The translations under genes and the position numbers were made by a program. The notes beneath the pieces were generated by a model. That model made no database searches. It was not told the DNA's origin and saw nothing but the letters and a program-made list of their open reading frames with translations. Source: Bradyrhizobium uaiense (GTDB lineage: Bacteria; Pseudomonadota; Alphaproteobacteria; Rhizobiales; Xanthobacteraceae). From it: 64,000 nt of DNA. Positions 7,367 to 16,659 of this stretch are shown here, one piece after another; position 1 is the stretch's first letter, and every line of letters begins with the position of its first letter. The DNA is taken from positions 1-64,000 of the forward strand of contig NZ_VKHP01000002.1 of the NCBI RefSeq assembly GCF_010811875.1. Direction: 5' to 3'.

Positions 7367-8968
7367 CTCGCAAGGCCCTGGGAGCATCGCCAGCACGCGC
7401 CAGCGGAAGAATGTCGTGTCCGGCGGCGGCGACAGATTTGGTGTCCATCCGCTGATCTTCTCCAGCGAATAGGTGTCCATCACCATGCCGCGCCAGCTCC
7501 GCGTCACGCGCTCCAGCGGTTGACGCACCGCTGACGTCTCGCTCCACAGCGGCAGATTGTTCTCGGGCTCACGCCCGACATAGATGCCGACGTGATCGCG
7601 GATCTGACTGATGCCCGGATCGGCAAAGCCCTGGAAGCGGCCGCGCTCGTTGATCTCGATCACGGGCACCCGCCCGCGCAGCATCCAGCGCAGCATCGCA
7701 TAGGTGCGGTAGTCCGTGGTCGCGACCCAGGTCGCACCGGTCACCTGCACCTGCGCCAGGGTGCGCGCGGCCACCGCGTCGTATCCCGCCTCGGTGCCGA
7801 TCGGATCGGTGCGGCCGATCAGATTCCACGGCCCGAACATGTAATAAAGGAAGACGCAGACCACGAAGACGATGCCGGTCGAAATCGCAGTCCTTGCCCA
7901 ATAGACCGTCGATTTGACGAGCCCGATCGACCAGCCCTCGAACGGCATCCGTGTCACGTTGATGGCAACAGCGGCAAAGCCGGCCGGCCACAGAAACATC
8001 GGCCAGGTGTCGCCGACCCGCAAGGTCAGCGACTTCCAGAGAAAGTATGCAAACGGCACCAATACCGCGGTCGCCAGCAGGATCGCGACCGGCTCGCGCC
8101 TGACAAAGCCGCGCCATGCCGTCAACGCGGTGCCGAACAGCGTCACCGGCAGCAGCACGAATCCGACCAGGCCGAACTGCATGCCGATGAATTCGCCGAG
8201 AGTGCGAAAGGTCAGATCGCGGTCGACGGTGGCGCGCACCGCCTGGAAGCGGAACGAGGCCCAGTCGTGCTCCGCGTTCCAGATCAGCACCGGCGAGAAC
8301 ACGACGATCGCGATCAGCGCGGCGAGATAGGGATATGGGCTGCGCAGCCAGCGCCGGCGCCAGTCCGGCACCAGTGCAAAGGCGAGCACCGCCGGCGCAA
8401 ACATGACCGCAGTGAATTTCGTCAACAGCGACAGCCCGGCGAACAGCCCCGCGGCGAGCCACCAGCGCCCGTCATTGCTTTGCGCGAGCCGCACCAGCGA
8501 CCACAGCATCGCCACTGAAAACGGGATCAGCGCCGTGTCGGGCGCGACCTTGGCCATTAACAACCCGTAATAAAGCGCGGCCTCCGGCAGCAGCAGCGCC
8601 AGCATCACGGCGCGGACATTGTTCGATGTCGCGCGGCGGACGATGTCGGCGAGCAACAGCTGGGTGGCCAGCATCGCCACGATGCCACCGAGGCGGACGC
8701 CGAGATTGGTGTCGCCGAGAACAGCAGTGCCTGATCGGATGAACCATGCGACCATCGGGGGATGGTCGAGGAAAGAGAGCACGCTTTCCTTCGACCAGGT
8801 CCAGTAATAGGCCTCATCGGTGCGCAGATCGAGCGCATGGGCGTAGACGAGCCGCATCGCGGTCATGGCAACTATCACGGCGATGACGCCGCGCCAGTCC
8901 GGCGCGCGCGAACGGGCCGGTTTAACGCTGTTGTTATCGGCTCCGGGTTTGGCTTGGGCTATCGTCAC
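7316..8968 (-). CDS. GT39/ArnT-like glycosyltransferase, membrane protein
   Basis: A 550-residue integral membrane protein of the PMT_2/ArnT-like glycosyltransferase family (GT-C fold), which moves a sugar from a polyprenyl-phosphate donor to a periplasmic-side acceptor. The N-terminal periplasmic loop has the acidic motif RTDEAYYWTWS near 49 and LDHPPM near 67. About ten further hydrophobic helices follow, then a soluble C-terminal part. The last roughly 17 residues (FSPCGRRWQPKAAG end) are encoded by the intergenic repeat at 7207..7366, so the natural C-terminus has probably been displaced by it. Acceptor unknown; no lipid A or sugar genes lie nearby. Confidence 0.87.
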   Translation of the reverse strand: MTIAQAKPGADNNSVKPARSRAPDWRGVIAVIVAMTAMRLVYAHALDLRTDEAYYWTWSKESVLSFLDHPPMVAWFIRSGTAVLGDTNLGVRLGGIVAMLATQLLLADIVRRATSNNVRAVMLALLLPEAALYYGLLMAKVAPDTALIPFSVAMLWSLVRLAQSNDGRWWLAAGLFAGLSLLTKFTAVMFAPAVLAFALVPDWRRRWLRSPYPYLAALIAIVVFSPVLIWNAEHDWASFRFQAVRATVDRDLTFRTLGEFIGMQFGLVGFVLLPVTLFGTALTAWRGFVRREPVAILLATAVLVPFAYFLWKSLTLRVGDTWPMFLWPAGFAAVAINVTRMPFEGWSIGLVKSTVYWARTAISTGIVFVVCVFLYYMFGPWNLIGRTDPIGTEAGYDAVAARTLAQVQVTGATWVATTDYRTYAMLRWMLRGRVPVIEINERGRFQGFADPGISQIRDHVGIYVGREPENNLPLWSETSAVRQPLERVTRSWRGMVMDTYSLEKISGWTPNLSPPPDTTFFRWRVLAMLPGPCEITFSPCGRRWQPKAAG

Positions 8969-9075
8969 GGCGCTTTTTGTTCGACTCTTAACGGAGTGTC
9001 AACGTTCCGCACCGCCCGCCATCACGGTCCGCCCCGACCCGTGGCGGTGTTCAGCGCGGGAATTAACCACTAGAC

Positions 9076-10830
9076 TTGTCGATCATGAATCACATGGCCT
9101 CCCCCTCGCGCGAGCACCTGCAGGAAATGGCCCGCGGCGTCGGCCTGCGGCAGGTCCGCCTGGTGACGGGGGCGATCATGTTCGCCTACCTGATCAGCCA
9201 TTTCCTCAACCACGCGCTCGGCAATATCTCGACCGAGGCGATGGCGATCGGGGTGCACTACCACGCCAAGTTCTGGCAGTTCCTGCCAGTCGCGATCGTG
9301 TTCTACAGCGCCTGCCTGGTGCACACCGCGCTCGGCATCTGGGCGCTGTATCAGCGCCGCGAGTTCCACTGGAAGGCGATCGAACCGCTGCAGCTCACGC
9401 TCGGCCTCAGCGTTCCGATGCTGATCGTTGCGCATGTTGTCGGCGTGCGGCTCGGCCAGACCCTGTACGGGCACGAAAAGCTCTACCCGCAGGAGCTGTA
9501 CACCTTCTTCATCGCCTCGCCGCACCGGCTGTGGGTGATGCTGGCGGTGCTTGTGATCGCCTGGGTGCATGGCTGCATCGGCCTGTATTTCTGGCTGCGG
9601 CTGCGTCCGTTCTTCCAGCGCGCCGCGCCGTTCCTGCTCGCCGCGGCCGTGCTGATCCCGACGCTCGCCATGCTCGGCATCTATCAGGGCGGCCGCGCCA
9701 CGATGGAGGACTATCAGGATGCCGACTGGCGGCGCGAGGAGCTGTCGGTACAGAAGCTCGGCACGGCGGCCCAGGGGACCACGCTCGAGAAGATCACCGA
9801 TGACCTGAGCATTGGCTATCTCGCCCTGCTCGGCTTCGTGCTGCTCGCGCGCGGCGCGCGTGCCCTGCTGGAGCGCCGCGGCGGCATGATCGCGCTGTCC
9901 TATGGCAACGGTCGCACGCTGCGGGTGCCGAAGGGGCTGAGCGTGCTGGAGGCGAGCCTGCGCTACAACGTGCCGCATGCCAGCGTCTGCGGCGGCCGCG
10001 CGCGCTGCTCGACCTGCCGCATCCGCATCATCGGCGATCACGCCAAACTGCCCGAGCCCTCGCCGCGCGAAGCCTTCGTGCTGCACCGGGTCGGCACCGA
10101 CGATCCGTCGATCCGGCTGGCCTGCCAGCTGCGGCCGACCGGCGACCTGACCTTTTTCCAGCTATTCCTGCCGCATACGATGTCGGCGAACTCGCACGCC
10201 TCCAATCCGACCCGGGTCGGCCAGGAGCGCTATCTCGTCAGCATGTTCGTCGACATGCGCGGCTCGACGCAGCTTGCCGAGAAGCGACTGCCGTTCGACA
10301 CCGTGTTCATCGTCAACCGCTTCCTCGGGGCGGTGTCGCAGGCGGTGCTGGAGGCCGGCGGGCGGCCCAACCAGTTCATCGGCGACGGCATGCTGGCGCT
10401 GTTCGGGCTCTCTACCGACCGGCAGGTGGCATGCCGACAGGCACTGCGCGCCGCGGCACTGATTGCCGCCAACATCGACGAGCTGAACCAGTTCCTCAGC
10501 CACGATCTGCACGAGCCGATCCGCTTCGGCATCGGCATTCATGGCGGCGAGGTGATCGTCGGCGATATCGGCTATCGCGACCACATGGTGTTCACCGCGC
10601 TCGGCGATGCCGTCAACGTCGCGGCAAGGCTGCAGGACATGACGAAGGCGCTGGCCTGCGAGGCGGTCATCTCCGATGAGGTGCGCGTCACTGCTGGCCT
10701 CGCCGACGATGCCCTGCCGGCGCAGGAGGTCGCGATCCGCGGCCGCAACGAGCCGATGACCGTGCGCACGGTCGAGACGACGCGCGTCCTGTCCGCGCTG
10801 GTCGACGACCGGCGTGCCGTCGCGGCCTGA
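9076..10830 (+). CDS. Diheme membrane anchor + [2Fe-2S] ferredoxin + class III adenylate cyclase
   Basis: A 584-residue three-part redox-sensing cyclase. Residues 25-260 form about six membrane helices like the cytochrome b anchor of succinate dehydrogenase, with in-membrane His46, His83, His120 and His165 as candidate heme ligands. Residues 270-365 are a ferredoxin with Cys305, Cys311, Cys314 and Cys350. Residues 385-570 are a class III cyclase with metal Asp393 and Asp437 and the transition-state pair Asn514/Arg518. The purine-contact Lys usually found before the GD motif is Gln433, and Thr507 replaces the other specificity residue. It resembles the redox-responsive diheme CyaC of Sinorhizobium meliloti. 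Product is presumably cAMP. The TTG at 9076 and ATG at 9085 are both possible starts. Confidence 0.87.
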   Translation: MSIMNHMASPSREHLQEMARGVGLRQVRLVTGAIMFAYLISHFLNHALGNISTEAMAIGVHYHAKFWQFLPVAIVFYSACLVHTALGIWALYQRREFHWKAIEPLQLTLGLSVPMLIVAHVVGVRLGQTLYGHEKLYPQELYTFFIASPHRLWVMLAVLVIAWVHGCIGLYFWLRLRPFFQRAAPFLLAAAVLIPTLAMLGIYQGGRATMEDYQDADWRREELSVQKLGTAAQGTTLEKITDDLSIGYLALLGFVLLARGARALLERRGGMIALSYGNGRTLRVPKGLSVLEASLRYNVPHASVCGGRARCSTCRIRIIGDHAKLPEPSPREAFVLHRVGTDDPSIRLACQLRPTGDLTFFQLFLPHTMSANSHASNPTRVGQERYLVSMFVDMRGSTQLAEKRLPFDTVFIVNRFLGAVSQAVLEAGGRPNQFIGDGMLALFGLSTDRQVACRQALRAAALIAANIDELNQFLSHDLHEPIRFGIGIHGGEVIVGDIGYRDHMVFTALGDAVNVAARLQDMTKALACEAVISDEVRVTAGLADDALPAQEVAIRGRNEPMTVRTVETTRVLSALVDDRRAVAA

Positions 10831-10992
10831 CCGGTTCATCTCCCCTTTCAGCGAATGTGACCTGCCGCACATCCGAAGCTGCGTTCGGCGGGGATGCTCG
10901 AACGCGCCCGCTGCCGGATGCGACTGACTGGCGATGGGTAACACTGCAACCGCGCCGCGACAGAGTTCAACGCGCATCCGAAGGAGACGACC

Positions 10993-11220
10993 ATGCTTCG
11001 CAAAGTCACGCTCGCTCTCGCTACCGCCGCAACCCTCGGTGCCGCCGCGCTGGCGCCGACCGCAGCTTCCGCCAAGCCGTTCTTCTGGCATCCGTACCAC
11101 CATCACTTCTGGGGTGGCCCGGGCATCTCCGTCGGCTTCGTCGACTCCGGCTGCTACGCGACGCGCCTGGTGCTGACGCCCTACGGCTATCGCTATCGCA
11201 CCGTGAACGTCTGCTACTGA
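10993..11220 (+). CDS. Small exported protein, unknown function
   Basis: A 75-residue protein with a clear Sec signal peptide (MLRKVTLALATAATLG.. cut near TAASA-KP, residue 28). The mature part of about 47 residues is rich in His, Gly and aromatic residues (WHPYHHHFWGG) and holds two Cys. Similar short periplasmic proteins are common in Bradyrhizobium. It has a strong AAGGAG site 7 bases before the ATG and its own terminator, so it is probably a monocistronic, well-expressed gene. The His-rich stretch could bind metal, but this is a guess. Confidence 0.8.
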   Translation: MLRKVTLALATAATLGAAALAPTAASAKPFFWHPYHHHFWGGPGISVGFVDSGCYATRLVLTPYGYRYRTVNVCY

Positions 11221-11246
11221 TCGAACCGACTACCTGGAATCGAAAT

Positions 11247-11277
11247 GCCCCGGTCGCCTCATGCGATCGGGGCTTTT
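11247..11277 (+). terminator. Rho-independent terminator
   Basis: An 11-bp stem (GCCCCGGTCGC, 11247-11257, with GCGATCGGGGC, 11263-11273, one G-U pair) with a 5-base loop is followed by TTTT at 11274-11277. It lies 26 bp after the stop of the small exported protein gene. Confidence 0.85.
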
Positions 11278-11440
11278 CGTTATTGCGATGCAACGCCGGC
11301 GACGCTGCGAAAGCTCAATTGACTCGCGGTTGCCAGGTGCGACATTTGTGGCCGCGCGCAGTTCATGATGCGAAGGCGCGCAAGGCAATCCGAGCCTGGT
11401 GATGACCAGCTCGGGACAGAACAGCTTCGGAGGAAGCGGA

Positions 11441-12640
11441 ATGCTCGATCGACGAGACTTGATGAAGCGTGCCGGGTTGGCCGCTTTGGTGACGGGGCTG
11501 GGATCAAGGGGCGCATTCGCCCTCGACACCGTGACGCTGCCCTTTGGCAATGGCGAACGACCGCTGGTGCGCTACCCGCAGAAGCGCCCGATGATCGGCC
11601 TGACCGCCCGGCCGCCGCAGCTTGAAACGCCGTTTGCAATCTTCAACGACGGCCCGCTCACGCCGAACAACGCGTTCTTCGTCCGCTATCACCTCGCTGG
11701 CGTCCCCTACGACCTCGATCCGGACAAGTTCACGCTCGAAATCAAGGGCAAGGTCGACAAGCCGCTGAAGCTGTCGCTGAAGGACATCCGCAAGCTGAAG
11801 GCCGTCGAGCTCGTCGCGGTCAACCAGTGCTCCGGCAACAGCCGCGGCTTCTTCAATCCCCGCGTCGCCGGCGGCCAGCTCGGCAACGGGGCGATGGGCT
11901 GCGCGCGCTGGCACGGCGTGCCGCTGAAGACCGTGCTCGATATGGCCGGCGTGCAGGCCGGCGCCAAGCAGGTCACCTTCAACGGCATGGACGGTCCGGT
12001 GATGGAGACGACGCCCGATTTCGTCAAGGCGCTCGACATCGACCACGCGCGCGACGGCGAGGTGATGCTGGCCTGGGGCATGAACGGCGAGGATCTGCCG
12101 TTCCTCAACGGCTTCCCGCTCCGCCTCGTGGTGCCCGGCTACTACGGCACCTATTGGGTGAAGCACCTCAACGAGATCACTGTGATCGACAACGTGTTCG
12201 AAGGTTTCTGGATGAAATCCGCCTACCGGATTCCGGATACGCCGAACAACGCGGTCGAGCCCGGCACCGCACCGAAGGCGACGATCCCGATCAACCGCTT
12301 CACGGTACGCTCGTTCATTACCAGCGTTGCCGACGGCGCCGAGCTCAAGGCAGGCCGCACCACGCTGCGCGGCATCGCCTTCGACGGCGGCAAGGGCATC
12401 AAGGAGGTCGCGGTCTCGATCGACGGCGGCAAGAGCTGGACACCGGCGAAGCTCGGCAAGGACCTCGGCAAATACGCCTTCCGCGAATGGAAGCTGAAGG
12501 TCGCGCTGCCGGCAGGCCCCTCGGATCTGAAGGTGCGCGCCACCAATAATGCCGGCGACACCCAGCCGATGGACCCGTTGTGGAATCCGGCGGGCTATCT
12601 GCGCAACGTCGTCGAAACCGTGCGCGTCATCGCGGCGTGA
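11441..12640 (+). CDS. sorA: Sulfite dehydrogenase molybdopterin subunit SorA
   Basis: A 399-residue Tat-exported molybdenum enzyme of the sulfite oxidase fold. It oxidises sulfite to sulfate in the periplasm and passes electrons to a c-type cytochrome. The start is set by GGAGGAAG just before the ATG at 11441; this gives a Tat signal with RRDLMK at residues 4-9. The molybdenum-ligating Cys is in VAVNQCSGNSRG (Cys130). The oxidoreductase domain with GCARWHGVPL and GYYGTYWVKHL is followed from about residue 270 by the Ig-like Mo-co dimer domain. The next gene, 11 bp on, is the partner cytochrome. The SorAB layout follows Starkeya novella. Confidence 0.9.
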   Translation: MLDRRDLMKRAGLAALVTGLGSRGAFALDTVTLPFGNGERPLVRYPQKRPMIGLTARPPQLETPFAIFNDGPLTPNNAFFVRYHLAGVPYDLDPDKFTLEIKGKVDKPLKLSLKDIRKLKAVELVAVNQCSGNSRGFFNPRVAGGQLGNGAMGCARWHGVPLKTVLDMAGVQAGAKQVTFNGMDGPVMETTPDFVKALDIDHARDGEVMLAWGMNGEDLPFLNGFPLRLVVPGYYGTYWVKHLNEITVIDNVFEGFWMKSAYRIPDTPNNAVEPGTAPKATIPINRFTVRSFITSVADGAELKAGRTTLRGIAFDGGKGIKEVAVSIDGGKSWTPAKLGKDLGKYAFREWKLKVALPAGPSDLKVRATNNAGDTQPMDPLWNPAGYLRNVVETVRVIAA

Positions 12641-12651
12641 GGAGAAGCAAC

Positions 12652-12963
12652 ATGACCAGCAAGCTGCTTGCCTCCCTCGCCGCGATCGCCATGCTGTCGA
12701 TCGGCGCTGTGATCGCAGCGCCCGTCAACTACACGCTCCCCGAGGAGACCGCGGCCTTCAGGCCGGGCCCCAACCTCGACGTGGTGCAGAGCAACTGCAC
12801 CGGCTGCCACTCGGCTGACTACATCAAAACCCAGCCGCAAGGCGAGAAGTTCAAGAAGGACTTCTGGCAGGCCGAGGTGACCAAGATGATCAAGGTCTAC
12901 GGTGCGCCGATCGACCAGGCCGACGTCGGCAAGATCGTCGAGTATCTCTCCGCCACCTATTGA
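12652..12963 (+). CDS. sorB: Sulfite dehydrogenase cytochrome c subunit SorB
   Basis: A 103-residue periplasmic monoheme cytochrome c. A Sec signal peptide covers about residues 1-23, and the heme site CTGCH is near residue 49 with DYIKTQPQGEKFK after it. Met in KMIKVYG near 82 is a candidate axial ligand. It begins 11 bp after sorA with GGAGAAGC as ribosome site and ends SATY. It takes electrons from SorA and delivers them to the respiratory chain. Confidence 0.9.
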   Translation: MTSKLLASLAAIAMLSIGAVIAAPVNYTLPEETAAFRPGPNLDVVQSNCTGCHSADYIKTQPQGEKFKKDFWQAEVTKMIKVYGAPIDQADVGKIVEYLSATY

Positions 12964-13247
12964 GACGCATCGGTCCATCGCCCCGCGCGCCGGCTGAAAA
13001 CCCGCGCGCGGACCACCGATCCAGCTTGGGCTCGGCGGAACCGATCTGTTTTTGCAGCGCATCAATTGACCACGAAACAGGCAAACCGGCATGAAATCCC
13101 CGCAAAGCGGGTTGTTTCCGGTCAAAAACACACCGTCGTTTGATCTACCCAGCTTTTTCCAAACTGCTATCCTGTGCGGCGCGGACTAGCCGGTTTTTGC
13201 GGGGACCGGTTGGTCTGTTTTCGATTGATTCCGCGGAGACGACTGGA

Positions 13248-13448
13248 ATGCCCAAAGGTACAGTGAAGTGGTTCAACCCGACCAAGGGTTATGGATTCAT
13301 CCAGCCCGCATCGGGCGGCAAGGACATTTTCGTCCATATTTCAGCAGTTCAGAAGGCTGGTCTTCAGAGCCTCAACGAAGGCCAGTCAGTTGAATACGAA
13401 GAAATTGCAAATCGCGGCAAGACGTCAGCCGAGAACCTCAAGGTCTAG
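13248..13448 (+). CDS. Cold-shock domain protein
   Basis: A 66-residue CspA-family single-stranded nucleic-acid-binding protein. RNP1 (KGYGFIQ) and RNP2 (DIFVHIS) are intact, and the start [14 protein letters not shown] is typical of the alphaproteobacterial type. It acts as an RNA chaperone in the cytoplasm. It has a long upstream untranslated stretch of about 280 bases after sorB, as is usual for csp genes whose leaders act in regulation. The start was moved in from a longer open frame because homology begins at MPKG. Confidence 0.95.
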   Translation: MPKGTVKWFNPTKGYGFIQPASGGKDIFVHISAVQKAGLQSLNEGQSVEYEEIANRGKTSAENLKV

Positions 13449-13471
13449 CGTATCCGCGCCAGATCCAGCGG

Positions 13472-13497
13472 CGCACTCTCGGACCCGATCCGGGAGT
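13472..13497 (+). terminator. Hairpin after the cold-shock gene
   Basis: CACTCTCGG and CCGGGAGTG pair across a 7-base loop, with one G-U pair, 23 bp after the csp stop. No U-tract follows, so it is a weak terminator candidate only. Confidence 0.4.
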
Positions 13498-13646
13498 GAG
13501 GGCCGATCCCAAATCCACACGACGTGACGTTCGGCGGAGCGGGCACGACGCCCGCGCGCCTCGCCTTTGATTTTTTCGGCCGCCATCGCCGGCGTGCCGA
13601 CGTTTATCCTTTACTCCGGGATGGCGCGCGCTGCTGAGTTGCCGCC

Positions 13647-15725
13647 TCACAGACAAGTGCCGCCCTGGCCGGTGCCGCACGGCACCCGCTTCGAGAATTC
13701 CTGGACCTTGCGCTTCGACTCGGCCTGCGCCAGCACGTCGAACACGCTCGATGGCGTGAGCTGCGTCGCCTTGCGGAAGTCCTCGGTCGCCTTGTCGGCA
13801 TGGTTGAGCGCCTCATGCGCCTTGGCACGGGCGAACAGGCCCTCCACCGTCTCCTTTTGCGCAATCGCCCGGTCGAGATCGTCGACCGCCTTGTCGTAGT
13901 TGCGCAGCGCCGACCAGGTGATGCCGCGCAAGGTCAGCGCCGGCTGATAATCGGGCCGCGCAGCGAGAACGAAGTTGAGATCCTTCATCGCGTCATCCGG
14001 CTTCTTCAGCCCGAGATAGGCCCGCGCGCGCAGCACATGCGGGAAGGCGTCGTTGGGCGTCCGCGTAACGATCTGGTCGAAGGCGGCGATCGCGCGGTCG
14101 TATTGGGAAGAGGTTAGCATCGCGAGGCCGCGGCCGAGTTGGGCCGTGGGATTGTTGGGGCTTCGCTCCAGCACGGCGTTGATATCGACCAGTCCCTCAT
14201 CGGCACGGCCCTTGAGCATCAGCGCAAGGCCCCGCCACGATTTGGCGATCAAATTGGTCGGCACCAGCGCCAGGGCCTGATCGAAATCCAGCAGCGCCTT
14301 GTCGAGCTGGTTGAGGCTGATATAGGCGAGCCCACGTTCGGTGAAGGCGAGCGTCTCCTTGGCATTGAGCGAGATCGAATGATCATAGTCGGCGAGCGCA
14401 TCCTGCACCTTGCCGGTGCCGGCCTTGACGAGGCCGCGCGCCAGATAAGCCAGCGAATTGTTCTGGTCGAGCGTGATGGCGCGGCCGGCATCAGTCATGG
14501 CCTCATCGAACTGTCGCATGCCGGCAGCGTTGAGCGCGCGGAACGCCAGCAACTGGGGATCGTCCGGCTTGAGCTTGAGCAGATCGCTGAGATCGTTGCG
14601 CGCCTCCGCCATCCGGCCGAGCCGTGAATAGGCCACCGCGCGCAGGCGCAGCGCAGTCTCGTTGCGGTGATCGCCGCTCAGCACTTGAGTGAGATTGGCG
14701 ACGGCGCCCGCGTAGTTGCCCTGCGCGACGAACTGCTTGGCCTGCTCGACCTGCTGGTTGCCTGCGGCGGCCGGCGCCGGCGCGGTTGGGCGCGTCGGGT
14801 TTACGCCCGGAGCCGGTGTTGCCGGCGATTGCGGTGCGGCGCCGGCTTCGGCGAGCTCGGCCTGCATCGCGAGCGCCTGCTGGCGCTGCTGCTGAATCTC
14901 CTTGTTGTCGGGAAGAACCTTCAACAGCCAGTCGAAGTCGCCAATGGCGCGGACATAGTCGCCCTTGGCGCTGTACAGCTGGGCGCGGGCAAAATAGGCG
15001 TTGCGCTCGGTCTGCGGCGCCTGCGCGATCGCGCGCGAGAAATCCTCGATCGCATGATCGATGTCGCCCTTGCGGCGATAGGCCTGGCCGCGCCAGTAGA
15101 ACGCATTCGGCGAGCTTGCGTTGACGGCAATCGCGGTGTCGGCGTCGGCCAGCGCCGCATCGGGCTGTCCGGATTCGACATAGGCCCGCGCGCGCCCGAC
15201 ATGGGCCGCAGGGAGATCCTGCCGCAGCGTGATCGCCTGGCCGTAATCCGAGATCGCATCGGCCCAGGCACGCTGGTCGGCGCGCAGATTGCCGCGCGCC
15301 AGGAAGCCGAACGGATTCTTCGGTTCGAGCTCGATCGCGCGATCGAAATCGGCGCGGGCCTGATCGAGGCTGCCCTTGCGCTGCCGAACATAGCCGCGCG
15401 CAATCAGTGCCGGCACGAATTGTGGGCTGAGCTGCACCGCCGCATCGGCATCGCTCAGGGCCTGATCGATCTTGTTGCGGGCGATATAGAAGCGAGAGCG
15501 GCCCGCGAACGCCTTGGTGCGGTCCTCCGCGGAGCGTGCGGCATCGTTGATGATATCAGAGCACGCCGCCTCGGCCTTCTCGGTCGGCGGTCCGCTGCAG
15601 TCCTCGACATCGCCCGCGCGGGCCGGGCTGGCCAGCACAGGCGACAGCAGCAGCGCAAGCGCCGGCAACAATGGGAAACGAATGCCGCTGCTGGCAGCAT
15701 CGACGCAAATCGAACGTGAACGCAT
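13647..15725 (-). CDS. Periplasmic tetratricopeptide-repeat protein
   Basis: A 692-residue protein with an N-terminal signal peptide ending near ASPARA-GD (residue 37) and more than a dozen TPR units between about 65 and 670, for example ALIARGYVRQRKGSLDQARA and AYLARGLVKAGTGKVQDALA. A Pro/Ala-rich linker near residues 295-320 splits the repeats into two arrays. TPR proteins are scaffolds for protein-protein contacts; no catalytic domain is seen. It is probably periplasmic. No neighbour suggests the partner. Confidence 0.85.
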   Translation of the reverse strand: MRSRSICVDAASSGIRFPLLPALALLLSPVLASPARAGDVEDCSGPPTEKAEAACSDIINDAARSAEDRTKAFAGRSRFYIARNKIDQALSDADAAVQLSPQFVPALIARGYVRQRKGSLDQARADFDRAIELEPKNPFGFLARGNLRADQRAWADAISDYGQAITLRQDLPAAHVGRARAYVESGQPDAALADADTAIAVNASSPNAFYWRGQAYRRKGDIDHAIEDFSRAIAQAPQTERNAYFARAQLYSAKGDYVRAIGDFDWLLKVLPDNKEIQQQRQQALAMQAELAEAGAAPQSPATPAPGVNPTRPTAPAPAAAGNQQVEQAKQFVAQGNYAGAVANLTQVLSGDHRNETALRLRAVAYSRLGRMAEARNDLSDLLKLKPDDPQLLAFRALNAAGMRQFDEAMTDAGRAITLDQNNSLAYLARGLVKAGTGKVQDALADYDHSISLNAKETLAFTERGLAYISLNQLDKALLDFDQALALVPTNLIAKSWRGLALMLKGRADEGLVDINAVLERSPNNPTAQLGRGLAMLTSSQYDRAIAAFDQIVTRTPNDAFPHVLRARAYLGLKKPDDAMKDLNFVLAARPDYQPALTLRGITWSALRNYDKAVDDLDRAIAQKETVEGLFARAKAHEALNHADKATEDFRKATQLTPSSVFDVLAQAESKRKVQEFSKRVPCGTGQGGTCL

Positions 15726-15914
15726 GACGTAGCCTCGGGTTGACCGAATGCTGCCCGTGTTAACGCGTCACTTGGCTCTTATGGTGATGGGTGGTGAACG
15801 AATTTTTGGAACCATTGAGTGCGGTTCCAGCGTCAAATGACAGAGATCGATATCCCTGCGCAATCAATCGGGATGGTGCGCCACGGAACAGGCGCGGCGG
15901 CGACACTCAGCCGT

Positions 15915-16565
15915 TCAATCTTCCGTCACCCATTTGGCGACGGTCATGACGTCAGGCGGTTGCAGATAGCCGCGGGGCCAGAGATCGACGGCCCATTCCA
16001 CCTTGGTGGCGCGTTCGAGCAGAACGGCGGTGTTGTGAGGCGTTTGCCCCAACGAGAACCCGCGATAGTGAGGATCGCCGACGTCGTGGAACTTGAACAG
16101 GTTCCACGACTGCATCACCAGCATCAGGCTGGTCGTGTTGCGCGTCGTGTCCCAGCAATCGAAATTGTGCTTGTCGTCGTTGGCGCGGAAATCCGCTTTC
16201 GCCACACGCTTGTCGGTACCGAGGATCGGCCCCATCCGGCGGTCGAACCAGATCACGGCCTTTTGCACGGCTGCGCGCTCGGCAGCGGCGTTGGCGCGGC
16301 CCGTGGCCATGATCTTGCTCAAGGCCGCCCTGTCGGCGGCATTGAAGTCGAGCATCTCGCGGCGCCGGCAGACGAAGCCGTAACAGACGGTCATCGTCGA
16401 GGCCGACGGCGGATAAATCGAGACCGAGGTATAGAGCTGCATGACGCCCGAGCTGAGCTCGGCCGCGCGAACCGGCACCACTGACGGCAGCGAGAGCATG
16501 AGCACGGCAAGCGCACCGGCAAATCCGGCCCGCTTCATTCGTATCGGCTGATCGGCGTCTTTCAT
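15915..16565 (-). CDS. Exported protein of unknown function
   Basis: A 216-residue protein. From the ATG at 16565 it has a signal peptide with a hydrophobic core (FAGALAVLMLSLPS) cut near VRA-AE. The mature part has paired Cys (VCYGFVCRRREM) and further conserved-looking blocks, KHNFDCWDTTRNTTSL and GDPHYRGFSLGQTPHNTAVLL, and ends KWVTED. This resembles conserved hypothetical periplasmic proteins of Bradyrhizobium, but I do not recognise a function. An ATG at 16538 is an alternative start. It is not obviously in an operon; the next minus-strand gene upstream is the Lrp-type regulator. Confidence 0.72.
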   Translation of the reverse strand: MKDADQPIRMKRAGFAGALAVLMLSLPSVVPVRAAELSSGVMQLYTSVSIYPPSASTMTVCYGFVCRRREMLDFNAADRAALSKIMATGRANAAAERAAVQKAVIWFDRRMGPILGTDKRVAKADFRANDDKHNFDCWDTTRNTTSLMLVMQSWNLFKFHDVGDPHYRGFSLGQTPHNTAVLLERATKVEWAVDLWPRGYLQPPDVMTVAKWVTED

Positions 16566-16659
16566 GAACCACTGCCCTACCCTGCGAGACAGGATTATCG
16601 CGGGCGCATCACGATGCCAATACATTCGGCGCATGGCTGTGGATCACATCAAACGGCCC

